The notes: a model not told the origin generated them from the sequence alone. 64,000 nucleotides of DNA from Clostridiales bacterium (GCA_020860715.1 JAJBTU010000032.1:62001-126000), one strand, 5' to 3'. Counted from the first letter of the stretch, positions 35,364 to 44,987 are shown. Numbers and translations: made by a program.

Positions 35364-36749
35364 ATGACAGAAGCAGAGATTCGGGAGATTGTAAAGAAGC
35401 AGCGGAAGTATTTTTCTTCCGGAGCGACGCTGCATGTGGAGGCCAGACTCAATGCGATTGGCCGTCTGAAAGCCTGCATACGGAAGCATGAGCAGGAGAT
35501 CAATGAGGCGCTCAAAAAAGATCTGGGGAAAAGCCCGTTTGAAGGCTATATGTGTGAGACCGGACTGACCTTGAGCGAGATCAGCTATATGCAAAAGCAT
35601 ACGAGGGCATTTGCGCGGGAGAAGACGGTATGGACGCCGCTGGCGCAGTTTGCCTCACGCAGTTTTACAAAGCCGTCCCCCTACGGTGTGGTACTGATCA
35701 TGAGTCCGTGGAATTATCCGTTTTTGCTCACGCTGGAACCACTGGTGGACGCACTGTCTGCCGGAAATACGGTGGTTTTAAAGCCGAGTGCTTACTCGCC
35801 GCACACCAGCAGTCTGATCGCAGAACTGATCGCGGAGTGCTTTGACGATTCCTATGTGACAGTTGTTACCGGCGGCCGTGAGGAGAATCAATATCTGCTG
35901 CAGGAACACTTTGACTATATTTTCTTTACCGGCAGCAAATCCGTCGGCCGCGAGGTGATGCGCTGCGCGTCGGAGCATCTGACCCCGGTGACGCTGGAAC
36001 TTGGCGGGAAAAGCCCCTGCATCGTGGACCGCACAGCGAACCTGAAGCTGGCGGCAAAGCGCATTGTATTCGGAAAGTTCCTGAACTGTGGTCAGACCTG
36101 TGTGGCTCCGGATTATATTTACTGCGATCCTGTTATTAAAGATGAATTGATCCGGCAGATACGATTGCAGATCCGGAAGCAGTTTGGAAAGGCTCCGCTT
36201 GAGAATCCGGATTATGGAAAAATCATTAACCGAAAGCACTTTGACCGGATACAGGGACTGCTTGACGCCGCAAAGATGCGTGTCGTCATCGGCGGACAAT
36301 CGAACCCGGATACCCTGCAGATTGAGCCGACGGTCATCGACAATGTGACTTTTGAGGATGCCGTCATGCAGGAGGAGATTTTCGGCCCGGTACTTCCAAT
36401 CCTTACGTATGATTCTCTGGATCAGGCGGTCTCCAAGATCAACTCCATGGAGCATCCGCTGGCGTTGTATCTGTTCACACGCAGTAAAGGCGCTGCGCGG
36501 ATGGTCACAGCAAAATGCGGCTTTGGCGGCGGATGCATCAACGATACCGTGATTCATCTGGCGACCAGTGAGATGGGATTCGGCGGCTTCGGTGAGAGCG
36601 GTATGGGCTCCTATCACGGCAAAAAAGGCTTTGACACGTTTTCCCATTACAAGAGTATCGTGGATAAAAAGCTGTGGCTTGACCTGCCGATGCGGTATCA
36701 GCCATATAAAAAGCTGTATGAAAAGCTGATTCACATGTTTCTGAAGTGA
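35364..36749 (+). CDS. Aldehyde dehydrogenase (ALDH3-like)
   Basis: 461-residue NAD(P)-dependent aldehyde oxidoreductase. Conserved pieces: IMSPWNYPFLLTLEPLVDAL, cofactor loop FTGSKSVGREVMRCAS, LELGGKSPCIVD with the general-base Glu, catalytic Cys in NCGQTCVAPDY, and EEIFGPVLPI. The short length and lack of an N-terminal arm fit the ALDH3 (fatty/aromatic aldehyde) type. Start at 35364 with AAAGGAG upstream; a longer frame from 35337 has none. The gene lies 94 bp behind the iron alcohol dehydrogenase, and the pair could convert the same aldehyde. The C-terminal hydrophobic anchor seen in eukaryotic members is absent. Confidence 0.93.
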   Translation: MTEAEIREIVKKQRKYFSSGATLHVEARLNAIGRLKACIRKHEQEINEALKKDLGKSPFEGYMCETGLTLSEISYMQKHTRAFAREKTVWTPLAQFASRSFTKPSPYGVVLIMSPWNYPFLLTLEPLVDALSAGNTVVLKPSAYSPHTSSLIAELIAECFDDSYVTVVTGGREENQYLLQEHFDYIFFTGSKSVGREVMRCASEHLTPVTLELGGKSPCIVDRTANLKLAAKRIVFGKFLNCGQTCVAPDYIYCDPVIKDELIRQIRLQIRKQFGKAPLENPDYGKIINRKHFDRIQGLLDAAKMRVVIGGQSNPDTLQIEPTVIDNVTFEDAVMQEEIFGPVLPILTYDSLDQAVSKINSMEHPLALYLFTRSKGAARMVTAKCGFGGGCINDTVIHLATSEMGFGGFGESGMGSYHGKKGFDTFSHYKSIVDKKLWLDLPMRYQPYKKLYEKLIHMFLK

Positions 36750-36789
36750 GATCATACAAGTAATCAATAAAGAACGGAGAGATAAGAAC

Positions 36790-38064
36790 ATGAGTGAGAT
36801 GAGAGCAAAATATCAGCTGGATACGGATGATAACCGGGGTTTTCTGAAAGAGATCCGTGAAAATCTGCTTGGCTTTGGACATCAGTTTCCATCGCCCGGC
36901 GGCGGTTCCTATTATCTGGGTGATGATGGTACGCCGTGGAAGGACAGGCCGAGAGAGACCTGGATTACCTGCCGTATGGCGCACGTTTACAGCATTGGGA
37001 CCCTTCTTGGGCATGAGGGCAGTGAGGCGCTTGTTGACGCGGCGCTGAAAGGTCTGAACGGAGAACTGCATGACGCGAAGAACGGCGGATGGTATGCGGG
37101 AATAACGCCTAAGGGCGATATTTTGCCGGATAAGCAGTGCTACGCGCATGCGTTTGTGATTCTGGCGGCTTCCTCAGCGATACTTGCACAGCGACCAGGA
37201 GCGGAAGAACTTCTGCGGGATGCGCTTTCTCTCTATGATATGCGATTCTGGAATGAGGAAGAAGGGCTCTCCTGCGATACCTGGAATACGGAATTTACTG
37301 TTCTTGATGATTACCGCGGACTGAACGCAAATATGCATACGGTCGAAGCATTTCTGGCTGCGGCAGATGTGACCGGCAACGATGAATACCGGGTGAGAGC
37401 GGAGCGCATCATCAATCATGTTCTTGACTGGGCCACACAGAACGACTGGCGTATTCCGGAACACTTTAAAAAAGACTGGACGCCTGATCTGGAATGCAAT
37501 AAGGACAAGCCGGACGATCAGTTCAAACCCTATGGGGCGACACCGGGACATGGCATCGAATGGGCACGGCTGATCACACAGTGGGCACTTTCCGTACCGG
37601 CGTTCGAGGAACACACCGGTGTGGTGGGAGAGAGTTTCCTGAAACCGGGAAAATACATTGCCGCGGCGGAAAATCTGTACAACAGGGCTGTTGCAGACGC
37701 ATGGAACGCGGACGGCGCACCGGGCATTGTCTATACAACAGACTGGGAAGGGAAGCCGGTGGTTCACGACCGTATGCACTGGACGCTTGCCGAGGCGATC
37801 AATACCTCCGCTGTCCTTTACCGGGCGACCGGCAAAGAAAAGTACGCCGGGGACTACGCACAGTTCATGCAGTATCTGGATGAAAAAGTGCTTGACCATG
37901 TGAACGGCTCCTGGTTTCATCAGCTTGACCGAAACAATCAGGTGATCGGTACCGTCTGGCCCGGGAAATCAGACATTTACCATGCACTGCAGTCGACACT
38001 TATTCCTTACAGCGCTCCTTCCGTGTCGATCGCTCCTGCGGTGGCGAAGGGACTGCACGCATAA
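36790..38064 (+). CDS. AGE-family aldose-ketose isomerase, YihS-like
   Basis: 424-residue (alpha/alpha)6-barrel sugar isomerase. It follows E. coli YihS closely in order and motifs: RETWITCRMAHVYSIG (catalytic Arg), GGWYAGI, NANMHTVEAFL, TPGHGIEWARL (His), GIVYTTDWEGKPVV, and a C-terminal DIYHALQ (His). YihS interconverts mannose, fructose and related sugars, and sulfoquinovose. Two residues near the C-terminus differ from YihS (GSWFHQL for GSWWQEL, GKSDIYH for GKQDIYH), which may point away from sulfoquinovose. No other sulfoglycolysis gene is present. Mannose/fructose isomerase is the cautious expectation. Confidence 0.85.
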   Translation: MSEMRAKYQLDTDDNRGFLKEIRENLLGFGHQFPSPGGGSYYLGDDGTPWKDRPRETWITCRMAHVYSIGTLLGHEGSEALVDAALKGLNGELHDAKNGGWYAGITPKGDILPDKQCYAHAFVILAASSAILAQRPGAEELLRDALSLYDMRFWNEEEGLSCDTWNTEFTVLDDYRGLNANMHTVEAFLAAADVTGNDEYRVRAERIINHVLDWATQNDWRIPEHFKKDWTPDLECNKDKPDDQFKPYGATPGHGIEWARLITQWALSVPAFEEHTGVVGESFLKPGKYIAAAENLYNRAVADAWNADGAPGIVYTTDWEGKPVVHDRMHWTLAEAINTSAVLYRATGKEKYAGDYAQFMQYLDEKVLDHVNGSWFHQLDRNNQVIGTVWPGKSDIYHALQSTLIPYSAPSVSIAPAVAKGLHA

Positions 38065-38097
38065 GTTCAAAGGAGTTCGGATGATTCACAGATTTTT

Positions 38098-38472
38098 TCA
38101 TTCTTCATTAATATGCTCTTCCCCCTGTGCGAGGATCGTCCTGACATGATCGTCAGCGAGAGAGTAGAAGACGGATTTTCCTTCCCTGCGGCTTTTTACG
38201 AGGCGGTTCGCTTTCAGAATGCGAAGCTGGTGGGAAATCGCCGACTGGTTCATGTTCAGCGCCGAAGCCAGATCACAGACGCATACCTCCGCCTCGAACA
38301 GTACGTAAAGAATGCGGATGCGGGTCGAGTCGCCGAATACCTTAAACAATTCGGCGAGGTCATACAGCTTTGTCTCATCCGGCATGGTTTCATTTACGAT
38401 CTGCAAAAGGTTTTCATGTACCTCATATTCATCGCAGCCGCAGCAGTCGTTTACAGTTGTTTTTTCGGACAT
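38098..38472 (-). CDS. CadC-like ArsR/SmtB metal-responsive repressor
   Basis: 124-residue winged-helix repressor. It has both metal sites known in CadC: an N-terminal plus alpha-3 thiolate set (Cys10, Cys11, Cys13 and Cys64, Cys66 in EVCVCDLA), and the alpha-5 site Asp107, His109, His120, Glu123 with exact spacing DxHx10HxxE. The thiolate set senses Cd/Pb-type soft metals and the second site Zn. The DNA helix is MNQSAISHQLRILK. Last gene of the operon after the ATPase (12 bp apart), so it would repress its own promoter at 40790-40817. Confidence 0.95.
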   Translation of the reverse strand: MSEKTTVNDCCGCDEYEVHENLLQIVNETMPDETKLYDLAELFKVFGDSTRIRILYVLFEAEVCVCDLASALNMNQSAISHQLRILKANRLVKSRREGKSVFYSLADDHVRTILAQGEEHINEE

Positions 38473-38484
38473 GATTCATTCACC

Positions 38485-40353
38485 TCAAAGATTTTTTACA
38501 AACAGAGCCCGGATCGCGTTCAGCACGGCGAGTATCATGACGCCGACATCCGCAAAGATGGCCATCCACATATTAGCGATGCCGAGCGCACCCAGCACCA
38601 GGCAGACGGCTTTGACGCCGATTGCAAAATAAATATTCTGATATACAATACGCAGGCATTTGCGGGAGATGCGGATGGCCTTTGCTACCTTCAGAGGGTC
38701 GTCGTCCATCAGCACGACATCGGCAGCCTCGATCGCCGCATCGGAACCCATCGCCCCCATCGCGATCCCGATGTCCGCACGGGAGAGAACCGGTGCATCG
38801 TTGATGCCGTCGCCGACAAAGGCCAGCTTTTCCTTCTCGCTTTTTTTTGAAAGCAGTTCTTCCACTATTGTTACCTTGTCCGCCGGCAGCAGTTCACTGT
38901 ACACCTCGTCAATGCCCAGCTCCGCGGCCACCTGCTCCGCGACACGCGTGGCATCGCCGGTGAGCATCACGGTTTTTGCTACGCCGGCCTTTTTCAGACT
39001 CCTGATCGCTTCTGCAGCGGTCGGCTTCACAATATCCGAGATCAGGACGTGCCCCGCATATTCGCCGTCAATGGCGATATGGACGACCGTGCCGACATGA
39101 TGACATTCATGATACGAGACATCGAGACGCTTCATCAGCTTCGTGTTTCCTGCCGCGACCATGTGTCCGTCTACACGTGCGGTCACACCGTTGCCGCCGA
39201 TCTCCTCCATATCACTGACACGGCTGCGGTCGATCGGCTTCCCATAAGCGCGCTGCAGGCTTTTGCTGATCGGGTGCGAGGATGCGCTTTCTGCCAGCGC
39301 CGCGTATTCGAGAAGCTGATCCTGATCCATGCGGTTGTGATGAACGCCGTTTACTTCAAATACACCCTTTGTCATGGTGCCGGTCTTATCGAATACCACA
39401 ATCTTCGCCTGCGAGAGCGTTTCCAGATAGTTCGAGCCTTTAACCAGCACTCCGGCGTTGCTCGCACCGCCGATACCGGCGAAAAAGCCAAGCGGTATGC
39501 TGATAACCAGTGCGCACGGACAGCTGATGACAAGGAAAGTCAGCGCCCGGTAGATCCAGTCGCCCCACTCCGGGGAAAGTCCCATAAAGAGCATACGTAC
39601 AAGAGGCGGAAGGACGGCCAGCGCAAGCGCGCCATAGCAGACCGCAGGCGTGTAATAACGGGCAAATCTGGAGATGAAATTCTCAGATCTTGATTTTCGC
39701 GAACTGGAGTTTTCCACCAGTTCCAGAATTTTGGATACCGTCGATTCTCCGAATTCTTTTGTCGTACGGATACGGATCAGTCCGGTCATGTTGATGCAGC
39801 CGCTGATCACCTCATCCCCTTCGGCAACCTCCCGCGGCAGGCTCTCTCCGGTCAGTGCGCTTGTGTTCAGCGCGGTCTTCCCATCGATCACAATACCGTC
39901 AATCGGTATCTTTTCACCCGGCTGCACGACGATTGTTGAACCGATCGTTACCTCATCCGGATCGACCTTTTCCAGATTTCCATCGTGCTCCATATTGGCA
40001 TAATCCGGCCGAATGTCCATCAGATCGCTGATATTGCGGCGGCTCTTGCCGACCGCATAGCTCTGGAACAATTCGCCGATCTGATAGAAGAGCATAACGG
40101 CCACACCCTCACTGTAATCTCCAAGAAGAATCGCTCCGAGCGTGGCAACTGCCATCAGAAAATTCTCGTCAAAGACCTGTCGGTTGCGGATGCCTTTTCC
40201 GGCCTTTTTCAGAATGTCATAACCGATGACAAGATACGGGATCATAAAGAGGCCGAAGCGAAGATAACCGTCAACCGGCAGGCTGGAGAAAAGGATCATC
40301 AGAGCTGCCGCAGCGAGGATCCGGATCAGCATTTTTTTCTGTTTCTTATTCAT
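38485..40353 (-). CDS. cadA: P1B-type Zn/Cd/Pb-transporting ATPase lacking an N-terminal HMA domain
   Basis: 622-residue heavy-metal efflux ATPase. Hallmarks: SCPCALVISIP (metal-binding Cys-Pro-Cys), DKTGTMTKG (phosphorylated Asp), TGES, ASSHPISKSL (nucleotide-binding His-Pro), GDGINDAPVLSRADIG. C-terminal transmembrane motif VGVMILAVLNAIRAL is of the ZntA/CadA kind (Asp in IFADVG). There is no metal-binding HMA domain at the N-terminus, which begins directly with membrane helices. A separate 72-residue HMA protein is encoded just upstream. Exports Zn, Cd or Pb outward. Confidence 0.95.
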   Translation of the reverse strand: MNKKQKKMLIRILAAAALMILFSSLPVDGYLRFGLFMIPYLVIGYDILKKAGKGIRNRQVFDENFLMAVATLGAILLGDYSEGVAVMLFYQIGELFQSYAVGKSRRNISDLMDIRPDYANMEHDGNLEKVDPDEVTIGSTIVVQPGEKIPIDGIVIDGKTALNTSALTGESLPREVAEGDEVISGCINMTGLIRIRTTKEFGESTVSKILELVENSSSRKSRSENFISRFARYYTPAVCYGALALAVLPPLVRMLFMGLSPEWGDWIYRALTFLVISCPCALVISIPLGFFAGIGGASNAGVLVKGSNYLETLSQAKIVVFDKTGTMTKGVFEVNGVHHNRMDQDQLLEYAALAESASSHPISKSLQRAYGKPIDRSRVSDMEEIGGNGVTARVDGHMVAAGNTKLMKRLDVSYHECHHVGTVVHIAIDGEYAGHVLISDIVKPTAAEAIRSLKKAGVAKTVMLTGDATRVAEQVAAELGIDEVYSELLPADKVTIVEELLSKKSEKEKLAFVGDGINDAPVLSRADIGIAMGAMGSDAAIEAADVVLMDDDPLKVAKAIRISRKCLRIVYQNIYFAIGVKAVCLVLGALGIANMWMAIFADVGVMILAVLNAIRALFVKNL

Positions 40354-40400
40354 AACTCATGTCCCTTTCCAATGCCTCCATTTTCGTCTGCAATCGGCAT
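40350..40400 (-). other. Possible 16-codon open frame overlapping the ATPase start (ATGA)
   Basis: Encodes MPIADENGGIGKGHEL and ends in TGA, which overlaps the cadA ATG in the classic ATGA coupling arrangement. The same frame stays open upstream for about 30 more codons but without a start. No ribosome binding site precedes the ATG. It may be chance. Confidence 0.2.
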
Positions 40401-40494
40401 TTTAAATTCGTTCAATGTATTTTGAAGCAGTGAAGCTGCTTTCCTTAAAGGCCGGTCAGCTTCAGACTTCGGATCAACCTGCGATGTGAAGCGC

Positions 40495-40713
40495 TTACAG
40501 ATAAATCTCGCAGTCGTCCTCGACCTTCTTACAGTTCTTCAGGACTTCTTTCATGACGGATTTTGCATCCTGACCGTCTTCAAATTCTACAATCATCTTC
40601 AATGCCATAAAATTCACGGTTGCGTCTTTGACGCCGGCTGTCTTTTTTGCGGCTTCCTCCATCTTGTTCGCGCAGTTCGCGCAGTCCACGTCGATCTTGT
40701 AAGTCTTTTTCAT
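40495..40713 (-). CDS. Stand-alone heavy-metal-associated (HMA) domain protein
   Basis: 72-residue ferredoxin-like metal-binding protein. The motif DCANCAN holds Cys11 and Cys14; acidic Glu/Asp residues near the C-terminus (VEDDCEIYL) may contribute to hard-metal preference, and Cys69 is extra. Such proteins carry metal to P1B ATPases; usually this domain is fused to the ATPase N-terminus. Here it is first in the operon and the ATPase lacks it, so the two probably split, or it acts in trans. Start ATG preceded by AAAGGA. Confidence 0.93.
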   Translation of the reverse strand: MKKTYKIDVDCANCANKMEEAAKKTAGVKDATVNFMALKMIVEFEDGQDAKSVMKEVLKNCKKVEDDCEIYL

Positions 40714-40761
40714 GTCCCTGTCCTTTCTCTTTTATAAATATGCAAATGATTAATTGAACAA

Positions 40762-40777
40762 ATGAACAATCGTTCAT
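40762..40777. promoter_or_regulatory. CadC/ArsR-type operator of the metal efflux operon
   Basis: ATGAACAATCGTTCAT: 6-bp inverted arms ATGAAC/GTTCAT around four bases, the class of site bound by SmtB/ArsR proteins. It lies just downstream of the minus-strand -10 box, so binding would block transcription. A further TTGAAC-like half site is next to it (40754-40759). Confidence 0.8.
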
Positions 40778-40789
40778 ATGTACAACATG

Positions 40790-40817
40790 ATTATAAAGGT
40801 TTATGAGCATTTGTCAA
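40790..40817 (-). promoter_or_regulatory. Promoter of the metal efflux operon
   Basis: Minus strand: -35 TTGACA (40817-40812), 16-bp spacer, -10 TATAAT (40795-40790). Both hexamers are consensus, fitting strong expression when the repressor is released. Confidence 0.85.
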
Positions 40818-40914
40818 TAGATAAAACACTTTTCTTTCGGACGGAATTATATTAAAATAAAAAGAGTTTTGAAGATACTTATCAGCTGCAATCAGACGTT
40901 GAGGAGAATCATTC

Positions 40915-41316
40915 ATGAAAAATACTACCTTATGTTATATTGAGCGGGACGGCGCGTATCTGATGCTGCATCGTGTGACAAAGAAGCACGACATCAATCA
41001 CGGCAAATGGATCGGCGTCGGCGGAAAATTTGAGCCGGGAGAGACTCCGGAGGAATGCCTGTTAAGAGAGGTAAAGGAGGAGACGGGCCTTACGCTGCCT
41101 GATTATCGTCTGCGTGGGATTATCACCTTTGTGCAGGATGGGGAAACAGAATATATGTTTCTGTATACGGCGCATTCTTTTGAAGGGGAACTGATTTCCT
41201 GCAATGAGGGGGAACTGGCCTGGATTCCGAAACAGGATATTTTGAATCTGGAATTGTGGGAGGGAGACCGGGAATTTCTGCGCCTGCTGGATAGTGAAAG
41301 CGGATTTTTTCCATGA
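40915..41316 (+). CDS. Nudix hydrolase, MutT-like
   Basis: 133-residue Nudix enzyme (hydrolyses X-linked nucleoside diphosphates; MutT-type cleans 8-oxo-dGTP). The Nudix box runs from GGKFEPGETP (about residue 41) through REVKEETGL, with the full Gx5Ex7REUxEExGU pattern. GEC-type C-terminal aspartate contacts (WEGDREFLRLLD) are plausible. N-terminus MKNTTLCYIERDGAYLMLHR is common in Firmicutes Nudix proteins. Start follows GAGGAG. Substrate is not readable. Confidence 0.95.
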   Translation: MKNTTLCYIERDGAYLMLHRVTKKHDINHGKWIGVGGKFEPGETPEECLLREVKEETGLTLPDYRLRGIITFVQDGETEYMFLYTAHSFEGELISCNEGELAWIPKQDILNLELWEGDREFLRLLDSESGFFP

Positions 41317-41436
41317 AGCTGCGCTATGAGGGAGAACATCTGGTGGAAGTAAGAACACAGGTTTATCCGATGCTTTGTGATGGAGCCTGAGAACTGCCGG
41401 AAAGCAGAATGGGATTTGGTATTGGCAAGACGCGGC

Positions 41437-41454
41437 AATGCGCCATGGCGCATT
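41437..41454. repeat. 18-bp perfect palindrome, shared with the ilvB terminator
   Basis: AATGCGCCATGGCGCATT is self-complementary and followed by CCTTTTAT, so it can act as a weak terminator between the Nudix and beta-CASP genes. Eighteen of nineteen bases match the stem at 1334-1353. Confidence 0.7.
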
Positions 41455-41486
41455 CCTTTTATAGCGAAAAGCGGGAGGTAAAGGGT

Positions 41487-43085
41487 ATGAGGCTGGAATT
41501 TATCGGCGCAGCTCATGAAGTGACGGGGAGCTGCCATTATCTGGAATTTGGGGAAAAGCATGTTCTGGTGGACTGCGGCATGGAGCAGGGACCGGATATC
41601 TATGAGAATCAGGAACTGCCGGTGAACGCGGCGACGATTGACGCCGTGTTTGTGACGCACGCACATATTGATCATTCGGGACTGCTGCCGCTTTTGTATG
41701 CAAGGGGATTTCGCGGAGCTGTCTATTCGACGAATGCGACTGCGCAGCTGTGCAACATCATGCTGAAGGACAGCGCGCACATTCAGGAATCGGAAGCGGA
41801 GTGGAAGAACCGCAAAGCGCAGCGCGCCGGAAAGCCGGAGACAGTGCCGATGTATACAACGGCGGACGCGGAGAATGTGCTGAAGCTGTTTGTACCGTGC
41901 CCATATGATAAGAAGGTACGGATCTTTGATAATCTGGAAGTGTGTTTCCGGGATGCCGGGCATCTTCTGGGTTCTGCGTTTATTGAGATGTGGGTGACAG
42001 AAGGCAGCGAGTCATGCAAGCTGGTCTTTTCCGGTGACCTGGGTAATGGCAATCGTGCCCTGATCCGGGATCCGGAGATTCCGGAATCCGCGGATTATCT
42101 GATTATTGAGTCCACTTACGGTGACCGTCTGCATGATGTGCCGCCTGACTATGCGACCGAGCTGGGAAAGGTCCTTTCGGCGACCTTTACCAGAGGCGGA
42201 AATGTGGTGATTCCCGCTTTTTCCGTGGGGCGGACGCAGGAGATGCTGTATTATTTAAGGCAGATTAAAATGGAAAATATGATCCCGGCGTTCGCGGATT
42301 TTGAAGTGTACGTAGACAGTCCTCTTTCCATTGAAGCAACCAATATTTATAATGAAAGCGTGGAAGACTGTTTCCGGGAAAAAGATCTGGAAATGATCCG
42401 CAGCGGCGTGAATCCCATTCAGTTTCCGGGACTTCGTCAGTCTGTCACCAGCGCGGATTCCCAGGCTATCAACGCCGACCCGAATCCGAAAGTGATCATT
42501 TCGGCATCCGGAATGTGCGAGGCAGGGCGCATCCGTCATCACCTGAAGCATAATCTCTGGCGGCCGGAGAGCACGATTGTTTTTGTCGGTTATCAGGTGC
42601 CGGGCACGTTGGGACACAGCCTTTTAAACGGAGCAGATGAGGTGAAACTGTTCGGAGAGACGATCCGCGTGCAGGCGCATATTATCAGTCTGCCTGGCAT
42701 CAGCGGCCACGCCGACCGGGATCATCTGACTGCCTGGGTACAGGGCATGAAAAATAAACCAAAGCGTATTTTTGTTGTGCACGGGGAGGATGAGGTGACA
42801 GATGCCTTTGCCGCGCATCTGAAAGAGCAGACCGGAGTGGAGGCGACCGCGCCGTACAGCGGCGACGCATGGGATCTGTGCCGGTATATCTGTGTGGCAG
42901 CCGGGGACCGGAAGCGCGCAGAGAAGAAAGCGAAGGCGAAGCGCGCGAATACAGTATTTGAGCGTCTTGTGGCAGCGGGAGAGCGCCTGCTGGCAGTGAT
43001 CAGAAAAAATAAAGAATGTACGAATAAAGACCTCGCGAAGTTTACCAGTCAGATTAATGCGCTCTGTGACAAATGGGACAGATAA
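41487..43085 (+). CDS. Beta-CASP metallo-beta-lactamase-fold RNase-like hydrolase
   Basis: 532-residue MBL-fold protein with HAHIDHSG (Zn motif), a DAGHLLGSAF His, GDLGN Asp, a beta-CASP insert (SVGRTQEMLYYL; SASGMCEAGRIRHHL), and the RMMBL end (SGHADRDHL; VVHGEDEV). This is the CPSF/YSH1-like group found widely in bacteria. RNA processing or decay is the family role; the RNA target is unknown. A basic region near the end (KRAEKKAKAKRAN) could bind RNA. Start 41487 with GGGAGG upstream; the longer frame from 41409 begins in the palindromic region. Confidence 0.9.
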   Translation: MRLEFIGAAHEVTGSCHYLEFGEKHVLVDCGMEQGPDIYENQELPVNAATIDAVFVTHAHIDHSGLLPLLYARGFRGAVYSTNATAQLCNIMLKDSAHIQESEAEWKNRKAQRAGKPETVPMYTTADAENVLKLFVPCPYDKKVRIFDNLEVCFRDAGHLLGSAFIEMWVTEGSESCKLVFSGDLGNGNRALIRDPEIPESADYLIIESTYGDRLHDVPPDYATELGKVLSATFTRGGNVVIPAFSVGRTQEMLYYLRQIKMENMIPAFADFEVYVDSPLSIEATNIYNESVEDCFREKDLEMIRSGVNPIQFPGLRQSVTSADSQAINADPNPKVIISASGMCEAGRIRHHLKHNLWRPESTIVFVGYQVPGTLGHSLLNGADEVKLFGETIRVQAHIISLPGISGHADRDHLTAWVQGMKNKPKRIFVVHGEDEVTDAFAAHLKEQTGVEATAPYSGDAWDLCRYICVAAGDRKRAEKKAKAKRANTVFERLVAAGERLLAVIRKNKECTNKDLAKFTSQINALCDKWDR

Positions 43086-43090
43086 GAATC

Positions 43091-43130
43091 CGCTTTCATG
43101 GATTCTTTATATGAAAGCGCTTTGCTTTTA
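43091..43130 (+). terminator. Terminator after the beta-CASP gene
   Basis: CGCTTTCAT (43091-43099) and ATGAAAGCG (43111-43119) with CTTTGCTTTTA following. Confidence 0.75.
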
Positions 43131-43223
43131 TCCGGCGGTGTGTTTTCAGCATAAGTTTTTCGTATTCGCTATAAATGACAAAACCTGCGAGGAAAATAGA
43201 AAGATTTTTTACACGCACTTTCC

Positions 43224-43252
43224 TTGACAGATGACGTTTTGTATTATATAAA
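43224..43252 (+). promoter_or_regulatory. Sigma-A promoter of pckA
   Basis: -35 TTGACA (43224-43229), 17-bp spacer, -10 TATAAA (43247-43252). About 125 bases of leader without a recognised regulatory RNA. Confidence 0.85.
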
Positions 43253-43382
43253 TAGTGATGGAAATTTGTATTTATTCCAAAACAACTATTTCAATCTGGT
43301 TCAAAATGCCCGTGCTTTATGATTCCATGTCTGCGCGGTCGGTATGAATACAGAATCAAGAAAGAAAGAGGTAGAAAGAACT

Positions 43383-44987
43383 ATGGCAAATCTGGATTTG
43401 ACAAAGTACGGTATCAATGGAGTTACGGAGATCGTGCACAATCCTTCTTACGAGACCCTGTTCGAGGAAGAGATGAAGCCTGAGCTTACCGGATATGACA
43501 AGGGTCAGCTTTCCGAGCTCGACGCGGTGAATGTTATGACCGGCGTTTACACCGGACGTTCCCCGAAAGATAAGTACATCGTTATGGATGAGAATTCCAA
43601 GGACACCGTATGGTGGACGACGGAAGGTTACAAGAACGACAACCATCCGATGAGTGAAGAGACCTGGGCTACTGTAAAGAAGATGGCGCAGGAGCAGCTT
43701 TCCGGCAAGAGACTTTTTGTTGTCGACGCATACTGCGGCGCAAACAAAGATACCCGCATGGCGATCCGCTTTATGATGGAAGTGGCATGGCAGGCACACT
43801 TTGTTGAAAATATGTTCATCAAGCCGTCAGCAGAAGAGCTTGAGACATTCGAGCCGGATTTCGTAGTATATACTGCTTCCAAGGCGAAGGTTGACAACTA
43901 TAAAGAGCTGGGTCTGAATTCTGAGACCTGCGTAGCGTTCAATATCACAAGCCGTGAGCAGGTCATCCTGAACACATGGTACGGCGGTGAGATGAAGAAG
44001 GGTATGTTCTCCATGATGAACTACTACCTGCCGCTGAAGGGCATCGCTGCGATGCACTGCTCCGCAAATACCGATATGAACGGTGAGAACACTGCAATTT
44101 TCTTCGGCCTTTCCGGAACAGGAAAAACCACCCTTTCCACCGACCCGAAGCGTCTCCTGATCGGCGACGACGAGCACGGCTGGGATGACAACGGCGTGTT
44201 CAACTTCGAGGGCGGCTGCTATGCAAAGGTGATCAACCTCGACAAGGATTCTGAGCCGGACATCTACAACGCGATCAAGCGCAACGCTCTTCTTGAGAAT
44301 GTAACGCTGGATGAGAATGGAAAGATCGATTTCGCGGACAAGAGCGTGACCGAGAATACCCGTGTTTCTTATCCGATCGACCACATTGAGAATATTGTAC
44401 GTCCGGTGTCTTCCGCTCCGGCTGCAAAGCAGGTAATCTTCCTGTCAGCAGATGCGTTCGGCGTACTTCCGCCGGTATCCATCCTGACTCCGGAGCAGAC
44501 ACAGTACTATTTCCTGTCCGGTTTCACAGCAAAGCTGGCCGGTACCGAGCGCGGCATCACCGAGCCGACACCGACCTTCTCGGCATGCTTCGGCCAGGCA
44601 TTCCTGGAGCTGCATCCGACCAAGTACGCGGAAGAGCTGGTTAAGAGAATGGAGCAGAGCGGAGCAAAGGCTTATCTGGTAAATACCGGATGGAACGGCA
44701 CCGGCAAGCGTATCTCCATCAAGGATACCCGTGGTATCATCGATGCAATCCTTGACGGTTCAATCCTGAACGCGCCGACCAAGAAGATCCCGTACTTTGA
44801 TTTTGAAGTACCGACTGAGCTTCCGGGCGTTGATCCGGCTATCCTTGATCCGCGTGACACCTATGCAGACGCTTCCGAGTGGGAAGAGAAGGCAAAGGAT
44901 CTGGCGAGCCGCTTCGTGAAGAACTTCGACAAGTACACGACCAACGAAGCCGGCAAGGCACTGGTTGCTGCAGGTCCGCAGCTGTAA
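43383..44987 (+). CDS. pckA: Phosphoenolpyruvate carboxykinase (ATP)
   Basis: Interconverts oxaloacetate and PEP with ATP/ADP; in many gut anaerobes it runs toward CO2 fixation and ATP gain. The 534 residues carry [10 protein letters not shown] (substrate Arg), [21 protein letters not shown] region with P-loop [11 protein letters not shown], the Mn/Mg motif [20 protein letters not shown], and [13 protein letters not shown]. Length is typical. Start at 43383, with AAAGAGG 11 bases before; an upstream in-frame ATG at 43344 lacks a site. Confidence 0.97.
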   Translation: MANLDLTKYGINGVTEIVHNPSYETLFEEEMKPELTGYDKGQLSELDAVNVMTGVYTGRSPKDKYIVMDENSKDTVWWTTEGYKNDNHPMSEETWATVKKMAQEQLSGKRLFVVDAYCGANKDTRMAIRFMMEVAWQAHFVENMFIKPSAEELETFEPDFVVYTASKAKVDNYKELGLNSETCVAFNITSREQVILNTWYGGEMKKGMFSMMNYYLPLKGIAAMHCSANTDMNGENTAIFFGLSGTGKTTLSTDPKRLLIGDDEHGWDDNGVFNFEGGCYAKVINLDKDSEPDIYNAIKRNALLENVTLDENGKIDFADKSVTENTRVSYPIDHIENIVRPVSSAPAAKQVIFLSADAFGVLPPVSILTPEQTQYYFLSGFTAKLAGTERGITEPTPTFSACFGQAFLELHPTKYAEELVKRMEQSGAKAYLVNTGWNGTGKRISIKDTRGIIDAILDGSILNAPTKKIPYFDFEVPTELPGVDPAILDPRDTYADASEWEEKAKDLASRFVKNFDKYTTNEAGKALVAAGPQL

